64,000 nucleotides of DNA from NCBI RefSeq assembly GCF_014193845.1, contig NZ_JACHZX010000002.1:1-64000 (forward strand). Reading direction: 5' to 3'. Each line of letters begins with the position of its first letter. Within the stretch, counting starts at the first letter, position 1. This stretch comes from Sphingomonas sp. BK345 (GTDB lineage Bacteria; Pseudomonadota; Alphaproteobacteria; Sphingomonadales; Sphingomonadaceae). Shown here one piece after another: positions 1 to 8,698 of this stretch. The position numbers and the translations under genes are program-made. Under the pieces are notes generated by a model. It saw only the letters and a program-made list of their open reading frames with translations. It was not told the origin of the DNA and did not search any database.

Positions 1-89
1 TCGCCCTCGCCGCCGTCATGCGAAAGATCGTCACCATCGCCAACGCGCGCCTCCGCGACCTCCCACACCCCGCGTCACAACTGACTTGA
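1..89 (+). CDS. C-terminal end of an IS110-family transposase (partial, cut by window edge)
   Basis: The reading frame starting at base 3 runs open from the window edge to a TGA at 87-89. It reads ALAAVMRKIVTIANARLRD followed by a short tail. A helical stretch of the form 'ALxAxMRKxxxxxNAxxRD' is what I know from the C-terminal end of IS110/IS116-type transposases. Only 28 residues are visible, so the family call rests on this one stretch. The rest of the element would lie to the left of the window. I see no clear terminal inverted repeat in 90-130, which fits IS110 elements because many lack them, but this does not prove anything. Confidence 0.5.
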   Translation, partial: ALAAVMRKIVTIANARLRDLPHPASQLT

Positions 90-130
90 TGACGCCGGCA
101 GGAGGAGCAGGGCGGCCGCCGGCTCCAACC

Positions 131-1774
131 TCACCCAGCCGGGCAGGTGTCGCCCGCCCCCGCGTCGAGATCGAGGCAGCGGCCGTCGAGGCCGCTCACC
201 TTCAGCCCGATCGTCGCCGCCAGCGTCGGCGCGATGTCGACCGTCTCCACCGACAAAGGCTGCTCGAATCCGGCCATCCCCTTGCGCCAGAACAGGATCG
301 GCACGCGGCGGTCATAGTCCCATGGGCTGCCATGGGTCTCGACATAGCCCGGTCCCGGCGCCTTGATCGTGGTGACGCGCGGGCGCAGCAGCACGGTCAG
401 GTCACCCGAGCGCTCCGGATCGAACGAGGCGCGCGCGCGCTCGATCAGCGTCCAGGTCTCGGGCGGGGTGGTGGCCATCCGGGTGGCGGCGAGCTCGTCG
501 CGGGTGAAGGCGGCGGCGACCTGCGGCTGCGCGAGGAAGCGCTTCTTCGCTTCCGCCAGCACCTGGGCGCGCTTCGTCGCGGGCACCGAATCGGCGAGAT
601 AGACGTCTCCTTCCGGCCCGAGCAGCACCGGGCCGGCGATGCCGAGGTCGCGCCCGATCGCGGCGCCGATCGTTGTCGCCGAGGTGTCGGGCGCGACATG
701 CTGCTCCATCGGCATCGCGCGCTGCTGCTGGCGCTCGGTCATGTCGTGCGCGCCGTGATCGGCGGTGAGCACCACCTCATAGTCGATGCCGGTGCGATCG
801 AGCTCGGCGAGGAAGCCGCCGATCGATTCGTCGAGCTGCGCCATCTGGATGCACATTTCCGACCCCTGCGTACCGAGCGAGTGGCCGACATAGTCGGTCG
901 CCGAGGCACCGACCGCGATCAGGTCGGTGGCGGGGCCGCGGCCGAGCTTCATGTCCTCGATCATCGCCGCCGCGAGCGCGAACACCGCGCCGTCGAGCGC
1001 GGGCGAGGCGCGGAACACCTTGGCGTCGCCCGCGGCGCGCTCGAACCGCCCGGTGCCGAGCGTCTGGCCGCCGACCGCGATCGGTCGCGACAGCGTCTTG
1101 CAGTAACCGGGCAGCGGCAGCGCCTCCTGCGGCTTGGCGAGCAGCGCCACGACGGCGGCGTTGGCGCGGGCCACCACCGCTGGTTCCTGCCGACCCGCCA
1201 GGGAGATGAACTTCTGCCCGCCCCAGAACCAGATCTGGTCGGTGCTGTGGCCTCCCATCATGATCGCGGCGCGGTCCTTGCCCGCCACCGCGACGACGCG
1301 CGACTGCGGGTTGGCGCGCTTCATCATGTCGCCGAGCGTCGGCACCTTCAGGTGGAGATCGGAGGGAGTGTAATGCTCGTGGTCGCCGCCGGCGCGCTCA
1401 TCCTCGGCGCAATAGACCGTCTTGTCGGCGCGGCCGACCTTCTGGTCGAGCCAGTTGTTGGCGATGATCCCGGTATGAGCGGGCCGCATGCCGGTCAGGA
1501 TGGTCGAGTGACCCGGGCAGGTCTCGGTCGCGGCATGGCTCTGATAACCCGAGGGGAACACCACGCCGGTCAGCAGCCGCGCCATGCCGTCGGTGAAATG
1601 GTTGCGATATTGCGCGAACAGGTCGGCGGAGAACTGGTCGACCGAGATCGCCACGATCAGCTTGGGCGGCGTGCGCGGCGCCGCGGCAGACGCCGGCGCG
1701 GCGGGGGTGGCAGTCTGCGCGGTCGCGGGAACCGCGGTGGCGGTGGCGAGCAGGGCGAGGAGGAGCGATTTCAT
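131..1774 (-). CDS. Alkaline phosphatase family protein (SPAP/PafA-like phosphomonoesterase/diesterase)
   Basis: This exported hydrolase releases phosphate from phosphate monoesters (and possibly diesters) in the periplasm. The protein has 547 residues and an N-terminal signal peptide ending near ATAQ (residues 17-20). The metal-binding Asp46 lies in AISVDQF. The nucleophile motif TETCPGHST (83-91) has threonine where classical PhoA enzymes have serine, which is typical of the Sphingomonas SPAP and Flavobacterium PafA group. Further metal motifs SATDYVGHS, LTADHGAHD and THGSPWDYD are present. A TTG two codons upstream (1780) is also open, but the ATG at 1774 has AAGG six bases before it and is preferred. 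The gene stands alone and divergent from the DsbD-like gene, only 49 bases away. No pho box was recognised. Confidence 0.9.
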   Translation of the reverse strand: MKSLLLALLATATAVPATAQTATPAAPASAAAPRTPPKLIVAISVDQFSADLFAQYRNHFTDGMARLLTGVVFPSGYQSHAATETCPGHSTILTGMRPAHTGIIANNWLDQKVGRADKTVYCAEDERAGGDHEHYTPSDLHLKVPTLGDMMKRANPQSRVVAVAGKDRAAIMMGGHSTDQIWFWGGQKFISLAGRQEPAVVARANAAVVALLAKPQEALPLPGYCKTLSRPIAVGGQTLGTGRFERAAGDAKVFRASPALDGAVFALAAAMIEDMKLGRGPATDLIAVGASATDYVGHSLGTQGSEMCIQMAQLDESIGGFLAELDRTGIDYEVVLTADHGAHDMTERQQQRAMPMEQHVAPDTSATTIGAAIGRDLGIAGPVLLGPEGDVYLADSVPATKRAQVLAEAKKRFLAQPQVAAAFTRDELAATRMATTPPETWTLIERARASFDPERSGDLTVLLRPRVTTIKAPGPGYVETHGSPWDYDRRVPILFWRKGMAGFEQPLSVETVDIAPTLAATIGLKVSGLDGRCLDLDAGAGDTCPAG

Positions 1775-1823
1775 GGCCAACCTTGATGCATGCGGGAGCG
1801 ACCGCGGCTATGGTCCGCGTCCG

Positions 1824-3848
1824 ATGGTCAGGCAAGCTGTGCGCGTGGCGCTTTTCATCCTCGTGACACTGCTCGGCGGCAGCGGTGCGCTCGCGCAGCC
1901 CGCGCGCCATGTCGCGCTGACTTTGGTGGCGGAGAGCGACCGCCCCGCCGCGGGCAGCGCGGTGGCGCTGGCGTTCCGCGCCGTACCGCAGCCGGGATGG
2001 CACGGCTATTGGCGCAACCCCGGCGACGCGGGTGTGCCGACTCGCGTGACCTGGACGCTGCCCGCCGACGCGCGCGCGGGTGAGCTCGACTATCCGGTGC
2101 CGTCGCGGCTGCTGATCGCGGGGCTGATGAACTATGTCTACGAGAAGCCTTGGGCGCTGCTGACCACGCTGCGTGTCCCCGCGGGGCTGGCGCCGGGCAC
2201 GCGGCTGCCGCTCGTCGCCAAGCTCGATTATCTCGTCTGCACCGCGGAGATCTGCGTTCCCGAGACGCAGACGCTCACGCTCGACCTCGCCGTGGGTGAC
2301 GGCGCGATCGATCCGGCGCGTCGCGCCGCGTTCGACGGCTGGCGCCGCGCGCTGCCGCGCCCGCTCTCGACGCCGGCGACGTGGCAGCACGCCGGCGATC
2401 GCTTCCGGCTTGCCGTGCCGTTCCCGGCCGACGCTGCCGCGAGCGGCGTGTGGTTCTATCCGGCGAGCGGCGGCGCGATCGACTATGCCGCGCCGCAGGC
2501 GGTCACACGCGACGGCGACACGCTGACGCTGGAGACCAAGGCCGCGGCGCAGCCGGCGACGGGCGAGATCGCGGGCGTGCTGGCCACGGGCGAGGGCGGC
2601 GGGCTGGCGCTCACCGCTCGGCCGGGCACGGTCGCGGCGCCGCGCGGCGGTGAGGGGATGCTGGCGACCGCGCTGGTCGCCTTCGCCGGGGCGGTCCTGG
2701 GCGGGCTGCTGCTCAACGTGATGCCTTGCGTCTTCCCGATCCTCAGCCTCAAGGCGCTCGGCCTCGCCCGCTCGGGCGAGAGCGCGGCGCACGCGCGGCG
2801 CGAGGCTCTGGCCTATACCGCGGGCGTGCTGCTGGTGTGCGTCGGGCTTGGGGGCGGGCTGCTGGCCCTGCGTGCGGCCGGATCGAGCGCGGGTTGGGCG
2901 TTCCAGCTGCAGGACCCGCGCGTGATCGGCGCGCTGCTGCTGCTCGTCACCGCGATCGCGCTCAACCTCGCCGGGCTGTTCGAGCTGCCGACTCCGCAGT
3001 TCGCTGCGAAGGGCGGCGCGGCGGGGGCGTTCGCGACCGGGGCGCTGGCGGCGTTCGTCGCGACGCCGTGCACCGGGCCGTTCATGGGCGCCGCGCTCGG
3101 CGCCGCGCTGGTGCTGCCCGCCGCGGCAGCGTTGGCGGTGTTCGCCGGACTGGGGCTGGGGATTGCTCTGCCTTTCCTGCTGATCGGCTTCGTACCCGCG
3201 CTGCGCGCCCGGCTGCCGCGCCCCGGCGCGTGGATGACCCGGCTGCGGCGCATCCTTTCGCTGCCGATGTGGCTGACCGCGCTCGCGCTCGCCTGGGTGC
3301 TGGGGCGCCAGGCCGGGGTGGACGGGATGACGCTCGGCCTCGGCGCGACCCTGCTCGCCGCGGTCGGTCTGTGGTGGACCGGACTGCGCCAGCACGCCGG
3401 GCGCGGCGCGACCTGGTGGCCCGCCGGCGTCGCGCTGCTGCTCGCGCTCGGCGGCGTCGCGCTGGTGCGACCGGCGGCGAGCGGCGCCAGCGCGGTGGCG
3501 GGGCTGCCCGGCGCGGAGCCGTTCAGCGAGGCGCGACTCGCCGCGCTGCGGGCGGAGGGCAAGCCGGTCTTCGCCTATTTCACGGCCGACTGGTGCCTCA
3601 CCTGCAAGGTAAACGAGAAGGCCGCGATCGAGACCGCCACCACCGCCGCCGCGTTCAAGCACGGCAAGGTGGCGGTGCTGGTCGGTGACTGGACCGACGG
3701 CGACCCGGTGCTCGGCCGCTTCATCGAGGCGCACAACCGCGCCGGCGTGCCGCTCTACCTCTGGTACAAGCCCGGCGGGGGCGCGCCGCGCGTGCTGCCC
3801 CAGGTGCTCACCAGCGGGATGCTCGCCGCCCTGCCGGCCGAGCGCTGA
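1824..3848 (+). CDS. DsbD/ScsB-like protein-disulfide reductase
   Basis: An inner-membrane electron carrier that passes reducing power from cytoplasmic thioredoxin to periplasmic disulfides. The 674-residue protein has a signal peptide (cleavage near ALAQ), an N-terminal periplasmic DsbD-alpha/DUF-type beta domain with C139 and C144 (CTAEIC), a block of about eight membrane segments with the paired cysteines C302 (VMPCVFP) and C416 (ATPCTGP), and a C-terminal thioredoxin-like domain with C591-L-T-C594 (DWCLTCK). All three redox pairs are intact, so the protein should be functional. The open frame continues upstream to 1584, but that part overlaps the divergent phosphatase gene and has no signal peptide at its start, so I chose the ATG at 1824. 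No dedicated periplasmic partner is adjacent. Confidence 0.88.
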   Translation: MVRQAVRVALFILVTLLGGSGALAQPARHVALTLVAESDRPAAGSAVALAFRAVPQPGWHGYWRNPGDAGVPTRVTWTLPADARAGELDYPVPSRLLIAGLMNYVYEKPWALLTTLRVPAGLAPGTRLPLVAKLDYLVCTAEICVPETQTLTLDLAVGDGAIDPARRAAFDGWRRALPRPLSTPATWQHAGDRFRLAVPFPADAAASGVWFYPASGGAIDYAAPQAVTRDGDTLTLETKAAAQPATGEIAGVLATGEGGGLALTARPGTVAAPRGGEGMLATALVAFAGAVLGGLLLNVMPCVFPILSLKALGLARSGESAAHARREALAYTAGVLLVCVGLGGGLLALRAAGSSAGWAFQLQDPRVIGALLLLVTAIALNLAGLFELPTPQFAAKGGAAGAFATGALAAFVATPCTGPFMGAALGAALVLPAAAALAVFAGLGLGIALPFLLIGFVPALRARLPRPGAWMTRLRRILSLPMWLTALALAWVLGRQAGVDGMTLGLGATLLAAVGLWWTGLRQHAGRGATWWPAGVALLLALGGVALVRPAASGASAVAGLPGAEPFSEARLAALRAEGKPVFAYFTADWCLTCKVNEKAAIETATTAAAFKHGKVAVLVGDWTDGDPVLGRFIEAHNRAGVPLYLWYKPGGGAPRVLPQVLTSGMLAALPAER

Positions 3849-3937
3849 GCCGGATCGGAGGCGATATGCCGCTTGTGCAGCGCAACCAACTTCGCCAGCA
3901 TGGGTCGAAATCTCGGCTTGTGAGTTGACGGGGGTAG

Positions 3938-5440
3938 ATGGGGACAGCGGCGTTCGACGAGATCATGGGGGCGGCCGATCGCGACGGTGCCCGCCCCGAG
4001 CTGGCGGACCTGTGTCGCTGGCTCGACGAGACGCCGTCCGACGAGCTCCGCCGGCGCCAGCGCTCCGCCGAGGTCACCTTCCGCCAGCTCGGCATCACCT
4101 TCGCGGTCTACGGTGAGAGCGAGGCAAGCGAGCGCATCATCCCCTTCGACATCGTGCCGCGCGTCTTCCTCGCTGACGAATGGGCGCGCCTGTCCGAGGG
4201 ACTGGTGCAGCGGGTCGAGGCGATCAACGCCTTCCTTGTCGACATCTACGGCGAGCGCCGCATCCTCAAGGAAGGCGTGCTTCCCGCCGACCTGATCCTC
4301 GGCAACCCGCAGTTCCGCCCCGAGATCGCGGGCATCCGCCCGCCGCACGACGTCTGGGCGCATATCTGCGGCATCGACCTGGTGCGCACCGGGCCCGATC
4401 AGTTCTACGTGCTCGAGGACAACGCGCGGACGCCTTCGGGGGTGAGCTACATGCTCGAGAACCGCGAGGCGATGGTGCGGCTCTGCCCCGAGCTGTTCGC
4501 CAAGTTTCGCGTCGCCGCGGTCGACAGCTACCCCGACATGCTGCTCGAGACGATGAAGTCGGTCGCGCCGCGCGGCAGCGGGCAGCACCCCAATTGCGTG
4601 CTGCTCACGCCGGGCCACTATAATTCGGCCTATTACGAGCACAGTTTCCTCGCCGACTCGATGGGGATCGAGCTGGTCGAGGCCGCCGACCTCGTCGTCG
4701 ACGACGATCTCGTCTACATGCGCACCATCGCCGGGCGCGTGAAGGTCGACGTGATCTACCGCCGCGTCGACGATGACTTCCTCGATCCTCTGGTGTTCCG
4801 CCCCGAGTCGCTGCTCGGCGTGCCCGGGCTGATCGCCGCCTATGCCGCGGGCAATGTCGCGATCATCAACGCGCCCGGAAACGGCATTGCCGACGACAAG
4901 GCGATCTACAGCTACATGCCCGAGATCGTGCGCTTCTATTCGGGCGGCGAAGCCAAGCTGCCGATCGTCGAGACGTGGCGCTGCCGCGAGCCCGACGCGC
5001 TGCGCTACGTGCTCGACCATCTCGACGAGCTGGTCGTCAAGCTGGTCGACGGCTCGGGCGGCTATGGCATGCTGGTCGGGCCGACCGCCTCCAAGGGCGA
5101 GATCGAGCGTTTCCGCGCCGCGCTGGTGGCCGAGCCGCATCGCTATATCGCACAGCCGACGCTGGCGCTCTCGACCGTGCCGACGTTGGTGGAGCAGGGC
5201 GTCGCACCGCGCCACGTCGACTTTCGCCCCTTCGTGCTGAGCGGCGCGCGCGGGGTGCAGGTGGTGCCCGGTGGACTGACCCGAGTCGCGCTGCGCGAGG
5301 GCTCGCTGGTGGTCAACTCGTCGCAGGGCGGGGGTACCAAGGACAGTTTCGTGCTGATGCCGGGCGCGCCTTCCATGTCCCAGTCCGCCGGCACCCAGAC
5401 GATGGGCGGCATGACCCAGACGCTCGGCGGGCAGGGCTGA
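3938..5440 (+). CDS. Circularly permuted ATP-grasp protein (DUF404/DUF407 type)
   Basis: First gene of the widely conserved ATP-grasp / alpha-E / transglutaminase-like operon, which has been predicted from comparative genomics to make or process amide-linked peptides; the substrate is unknown. The 500-residue protein has the family's landmarks: LEDNARTPSGVSYMLENRE (159-177), RPESLLGVPGL (288-298), ADDKAIYSYMPE (318-329) and the glycine-rich ATP loop DGSGGYGMLVGP (371-382). The length is typical. The C-terminal tail (from about 475) is Ser/Gln/Gly/Met-rich and low in complexity. The start is the ATG at 3938; the upstream GGGGGT is only a modest ribosome site. The stop overlaps the next start by one base (TGATG at 5438), so translation is probably coupled. 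Confidence 0.9.
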   Translation: MGTAAFDEIMGAADRDGARPELADLCRWLDETPSDELRRRQRSAEVTFRQLGITFAVYGESEASERIIPFDIVPRVFLADEWARLSEGLVQRVEAINAFLVDIYGERRILKEGVLPADLILGNPQFRPEIAGIRPPHDVWAHICGIDLVRTGPDQFYVLEDNARTPSGVSYMLENREAMVRLCPELFAKFRVAAVDSYPDMLLETMKSVAPRGSGQHPNCVLLTPGHYNSAYYEHSFLADSMGIELVEAADLVVDDDLVYMRTIAGRVKVDVIYRRVDDDFLDPLVFRPESLLGVPGLIAAYAAGNVAIINAPGNGIADDKAIYSYMPEIVRFYSGGEAKLPIVETWRCREPDALRYVLDHLDELVVKLVDGSGGYGMLVGPTASKGEIERFRAALVAEPHRYIAQPTLALSTVPTLVEQGVAPRHVDFRPFVLSGARGVQVVPGGLTRVALREGSLVVNSSQGGGTKDSFVLMPGAPSMSQSAGTQTMGGMTQTLGGQG

Positions 5441-6375
5441 TGCTCAGCCGCACCGCCGCCTCGCTTTACTGGCTCGGTCGCTACGTCGAGCGTGCCGACT
5501 TCATCGCGCGGCTGGTCGAGGCGACACTGCGGCTCGACGTGCTCTCCACCCGCCCCGCGGGCGAGGACGCGTGGCGCTCGGCGCTGGCCGTGACCGAGAC
5601 TGAGCCCGCCTTCGCCGCGGTCGGCGGCGAGCTGACCCGCGAGGAGGTGGCGCGCTTCCTGCTCGCCGACGCCGGCCACCCCGGCTCGATCCTGCGCTGC
5701 GTTGGCATGGCGCGCGACAACGCCCGCGCGGTCCGCACCGCGCTCAGCCGCGAGGCGTGGCAGGCGATCAACGGCGCCTGGCTGCTGTTCGACCAGCGCG
5801 TCGCGCGGCTCGACCCCGCGACGACACTGGCGCTGGTCGATTCGGTCAAGGCGGAGACGCGCGGCTTCGAGGGCGCGGTCCACCGCATGCTGCGCAACCA
5901 GACGACCCTGTTCATCCGGCTCGGCCAGGCGGTGGAGCGCACCGACAACACCGCGCGGCTGCTCGACGTGAAGTATCATCTGCTGCTGCCCGCGGGCGAG
6001 CCGGTCGGCGGCACGGTCGACCGCGACCAATGGACCACGATTCTCCAGACCGTCTCGGCGGTGACCGCTTACCGCTGGCTCTACAGCGACGGGCTCGCCC
6101 CGGCGAACGTGATCGACCTGCTGCTCAGCCGCGGCGAGCTACCACGCAGCGTCGCCGCCGCGACCGAGGAGACCGTCACCGCGCTCACCGGCCTGGCGCG
6201 CTCGAGCGGCACCCAGGGGGAGGCGGACCGGATGGCGCGCACGCGCTCGGCGCGGATCGCCCGCACGCGCACCAGCGATGTGATCAGCGCCGGCCTGCAC
6301 CAGCACCTCCAGGCCGTGATCGCCGAGAACGCGCACCTGCACGTTGCCATCGGCCGGCAGTTCAAGTTCGCCTGA
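5440..6375 (+). CDS. Alpha-E domain protein (DUF403)
   Basis: The second member of the operon. It is an all-helical protein of 311 residues that opens with MLSRTAASLYWLGRYVERAD, the hallmark N-terminus of alpha-E proteins. Members of this family almost always sit next to a circularly permuted ATP-grasp gene, as here. They are thought to be partner or scaffold subunits of the ligase; no catalytic activity is established. Conserved stretches include RDNARAVR, MLRNQTTLFIRLGQAVERTDNTARLLDVKY and the late SRGELPRSV. It overlaps its neighbours by one base at both ends (TGATG at 5438-5442 and 6373-6377), so the three proteins are probably made in matched amounts. Confidence 0.9.
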   Translation: MLSRTAASLYWLGRYVERADFIARLVEATLRLDVLSTRPAGEDAWRSALAVTETEPAFAAVGGELTREEVARFLLADAGHPGSILRCVGMARDNARAVRTALSREAWQAINGAWLLFDQRVARLDPATTLALVDSVKAETRGFEGAVHRMLRNQTTLFIRLGQAVERTDNTARLLDVKYHLLLPAGEPVGGTVDRDQWTTILQTVSAVTAYRWLYSDGLAPANVIDLLLSRGELPRSVAAATEETVTALTGLARSSGTQGEADRMARTRSARIARTRTSDVISAGLHQHLQAVIAENAHLHVAIGRQFKFA

Positions 6376-7175
6376 TGCGCCTCTCGATCGAGCATCGCAC
6401 GAGCTATCGCTTCACCGCCCCGCAGGCGCGGATCGTCCAGCTGCTGCGCATGACGCCGCGCAACAGCCACGACCAGACCGTCGCCGAGTGGCATATCGCG
6501 GTCGACTGCGACGCGCGCCTCCGCGAGCACCGCGACGGTTTCGGCAATCGCACCACGATGCTCTACGCCGAGGGGCCGCTCGACGTCATCGAGATCGCGG
6601 TTGCGGGAGAGGTGGTGACGAGTACGTCGCGGGGCGTGCTGCACGGCACGTTCGAGCCGCTGCCGCCCGCGCTCTACCTGCGCGCGACCCCGACGACGGC
6701 GGCCGACGCGGCGATCGAGGACTTCGCGCGCGCGGCGGTCGGTGGCGCCGCGCCGATCCCCGCGCTGCACGCGCTCAACCGCGCGCTGCACGAGCGCTTC
6801 GCCGTCTCGTCGGAGCGCCCCGATCCGGGTCTCGCCGCGATCGACGCCTTCGCGCGCGAGAGCGCGACCCCGCGCGACCTGGCGCAGCTGTTCGTCGCCG
6901 CTGCGCGCGCGCTCGCGGTGCCGACGCGCTACGTCACCGGCTATTGCGACCTGCAGGACGGGCGCCGCGCCACGCCGCACGGCTGGGCCGAGGCCTGGGT
7001 CGACGATCTCGGCTGGGTCGGGTTCGATCCGACGCTGGGCGAGTCGCCCGAGGAGCATCACGTCCGCGTCGCGGTCGCGCTGGATGCGACCGGCTCGTCG
7101 CCGGTGGCGGGCTCGCGGCTCGGCGAGGGGCGTGAGTGCCTCGAAGTCGAGGTGCAGGTCAGCGCGCAGGAGTAG
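6375..7175 (+). CDS. Transglutaminase-like protein lacking the catalytic cysteine
   Basis: Third gene of the ATP-grasp/alpha-E operon, 266 residues. The N-terminal beta domain begins MRLSIEHRTSYRF, typical for bacterial transglutaminase-like proteins of this operon. The papain-like core follows at about 150-225. Where active family members read G-x-C-x-D-[FY]-A-[HQ]-L, this protein reads ATPRDLAQL: position 166 is Pro (CCG at 6870-6872), not Cys. The catalytic His (H202 in TPHGWAEAW) and Asp (D218 in WVGFDPT) are kept. Loss of only the nucleophile suggests a non-hydrolytic, substrate-binding role, or a family subgroup with different chemistry. C190 (GYC) is the only nearby cysteine and is in the wrong place. 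The frame is intact, so this is not an obvious pseudogene. Confidence 0.85.
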   Translation: MRLSIEHRTSYRFTAPQARIVQLLRMTPRNSHDQTVAEWHIAVDCDARLREHRDGFGNRTTMLYAEGPLDVIEIAVAGEVVTSTSRGVLHGTFEPLPPALYLRATPTTAADAAIEDFARAAVGGAAPIPALHALNRALHERFAVSSERPDPGLAAIDAFARESATPRDLAQLFVAAARALAVPTRYVTGYCDLQDGRRATPHGWAEAWVDDLGWVGFDPTLGESPEEHHVRVAVALDATGSSPVAGSRLGEGRECLEVEVQVSAQE

Positions 7176-7184
7176 AGCGGCGGC

Positions 7185-7730
7185 TCACCCCAGCGCCCAG
7201 CGCGCCACCGCCTCGTAGCGCGCGCCCGCGGCGGTGAGGTGGCTCTCGTATAGCAGCAGGTGCTCGAGCCGGAAGTCGGGCGTCGTGAGCGCGGCATGCG
7301 CCTCGATCCAGCGCGCCACCGCGGCCGGGTCGGCTCCGCGGCGGGCCAGCCGCGCCAGCGTGATATGCGGCAGGTAGCGGCGATGATCGGGTACCACCGC
7401 GGCGCGGGTCAGCGCCTGGTCGACCTTGCGGTGGAGCGCGGCGAGCGGCTCGGCGGGCACGACCCGCGCCCACAAGGTGTCGACCCGCCCGCGCTGGTCA
7501 AACGCGCCAACGCCCTCAACCCGCACCGTTGGTACCGGTGCGGTAACGCCAGCGAGCGCGGCGGCGACGTCCTCGGCCTGGGCACGCTCGACCTCGCCGA
7601 TGAAGCGCAGCGTCAGGTGTAGCTGCTCGTCGTCCTGCCAGCGCACCCCCGCGACCCCATCGCCCGTGGCGGCGAGCAGCGCGGCGCGGATCGCCGGGGG
7701 AGGGCGGAGAGCGACGAACAGGCGGTGCAT
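7185..7730 (-). CDS. thpR: RNA 2',3'-cyclic phosphodiesterase ThpR (2H / LigT family)
   Basis: Opens 2',3'-cyclic phosphates on RNA ends (historically called 2'-5' RNA ligase). The 181-residue protein has both signature HxTL motifs of the 2H phosphoesterase fold: HLTL at 38-41 and HITL at 123-126, at the usual spacing. The open frame extends upstream to 7817 but MHRLFVALRPP is the conserved family N-terminus, so the ATG at 7730 is chosen. The gene converges on the transglutaminase-like gene, whose stop is only 9 bases away, and diverges from the Bax-inhibitor family gene with a 122-base intergenic region that holds two hairpins. Confidence 0.9.
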   Translation of the reverse strand: MHRLFVALRPPPAIRAALLAATGDGVAGVRWQDDEQLHLTLRFIGEVERAQAEDVAAALAGVTAPVPTVRVEGVGAFDQRGRVDTLWARVVPAEPLAALHRKVDQALTRAAVVPDHRRYLPHITLARLARRGADPAAVARWIEAHAALTTPDFRLEHLLLYESHLTAAGARYEAVARWALG

Positions 7731-7761
7731 GAAATCTCTGTAACGAACGGTTGCTGTCGTC

Positions 7762-7780
7762 GGAACGGGGAGGCCGTTCC
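7762..7780. promoter_or_regulatory. Dyad symmetry in the divergent thpR / Bax-inhibitor intergenic region
   Basis: GGAACGG (7762-7768), a five-base spacer, and CCGTTCC (7774-7780) form a perfect seven-base inverted repeat between two divergent genes. A second short hairpin, CCGGCA-TGAG-TGCCGG (7818-7833), lies just before the AGGAG ribosome site of the plus-strand gene. Either could be an operator or a leader structure. The half-site GGAAC looks like an EcfG -35 box, but I find no CGTT at 16-17 bases on either strand. Confidence 0.25.
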
Positions 7781-7852
7781 TTGAAAAGGAAACGGCGCGC
7801 GGCGATATTCGAGCCATCCGGCATGAGTGCCGGGCGAAGGAGTTTTAAGACA

Positions 7853-8593
7853 ATGGCCAACTGGTCCGATCCCCGGCCCTCCGCCGCCGCGTTCGGCGGA
7901 ACCGCTTCGGGCACCCGCGACGCGGCGTTCGACGCCGGGCTGCGGTCGTACATGCTGTCCGTCTATAATTACATGGCGTCGGGCGTGCTGCTCACCGGCA
8001 TCGTCGCGCTGGCGTTCGCGCTGTCGGGCTATGCCCAGGCCGCGTTTCAGTCACCGCTGCGTTGGGTGATCGCGCTGCTGCCGCTCGGCTTCGTCTTCGC
8101 GATGAGCTTCGGGCAGGGCAAGTTCACCACCTCGACGCTCAAGGCGATGTTCTGGGGCTTCGCGGTGGCGATGGGTCTGTCGCTGTCGTCGATCTTTTTC
8201 GTCTACTCGCCGGTCGCGATCGCGCAGGCGTTCGCGGCGACTGCGGCGGGCTTCGCCGCGCTGAGCCTCTATGGCTACACGACGAAGCGCGACCTGTCGG
8301 CGTTCGGCGCGTTTCTTATCATCGGTCTGGTCGGCCTGATCGTCGCCAGCCTGATCAACTTGTTCGTCAACTCGGGCCCGCTCGGCCTGGTGATCTCGAT
8401 CGTGGGCGTGCTGCTGTTCGCCGGCCTCACCGCCTATGATACGCAGCGCACCAAGAGCCTGTACTTCCAGGTCGCGGGCTACGGCCCTGAGATGGTCGGC
8501 AAGGCGGTGGTGATGTCGGCGCTGAGCCTCTACCTCGACTTCATCAACATGTTCCTCTTCATCCTGCGGCTGTTCGGCGGCAATCGCGACTGA
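7853..8593 (+). CDS. Bax inhibitor-1 / YccA family integral membrane protein
   Basis: An inner-membrane protein of 246 residues with seven predicted membrane segments separated by short loops, as in the Bax inhibitor-1 family (E. coli YccA, YbhL; B. subtilis YetJ). Some family members are pH-sensitive calcium channels, and YccA modulates the FtsH protease; which role applies here is not visible. The family signature is seen late in the protein: LFAGLTAYDTQRTKSLY and the C-terminal ALSLYLDFINMFLFILRLFG. The start at 7853 (MANWSDPRP) follows AGGAG by about 10 bases; earlier in-frame starts lack this. It is monocistronic, ending in a good hairpin downstream. Confidence 0.9.
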   Translation: MANWSDPRPSAAAFGGTASGTRDAAFDAGLRSYMLSVYNYMASGVLLTGIVALAFALSGYAQAAFQSPLRWVIALLPLGFVFAMSFGQGKFTTSTLKAMFWGFAVAMGLSLSSIFFVYSPVAIAQAFAATAAGFAALSLYGYTTKRDLSAFGAFLIIGLVGLIVASLINLFVNSGPLGLVISIVGVLLFAGLTAYDTQRTKSLYFQVAGYGPEMVGKAVVMSALSLYLDFINMFLFILRLFGGNRD

Positions 8594-8626
8594 GCCGCGT
8601 AGCCGATCCCCGATCGGCGGCGTTAC

Positions 8627-8660
8627 GGAGGGGCTCGGCGGGCGACCGTCGGGCCCCTTC
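8627..8660 (+). terminator. Hairpin downstream of the Bax-inhibitor gene, probable terminator
   Basis: An 11-base-pair stem (GGAGGGGCTCG at 8627-8637 with CGGGCCCCTTC at 8650-8660, including two G-T pairs) with a 12-base loop lies 34 bases after the stop. Only a weak T-rich tail (CCTTGT) follows, so termination efficiency is uncertain. Confidence 0.35.
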
Positions 8661-8698
8661 CCTTGTGGGTTCGCGGTGGCGGGCCGGAGACCCGTTCC

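Noticed and set aside
1398..3734. Minus-strand open frame of 778 codons, rich in Arg/Gln/Glu
   Set aside because: It is the antisense shadow of the DsbD-like gene. Stop codons are rare on the reverse strand of GC-rich genes; the composition is typical of shadows and there is no ribosome site or domain.
7762..7780. GGAAC as an EcfG promoter for thpR or the Bax-inhibitor gene
   Set aside because: No CGTT at 16-17 bases on either strand; the sequence is better explained as part of a hairpin.
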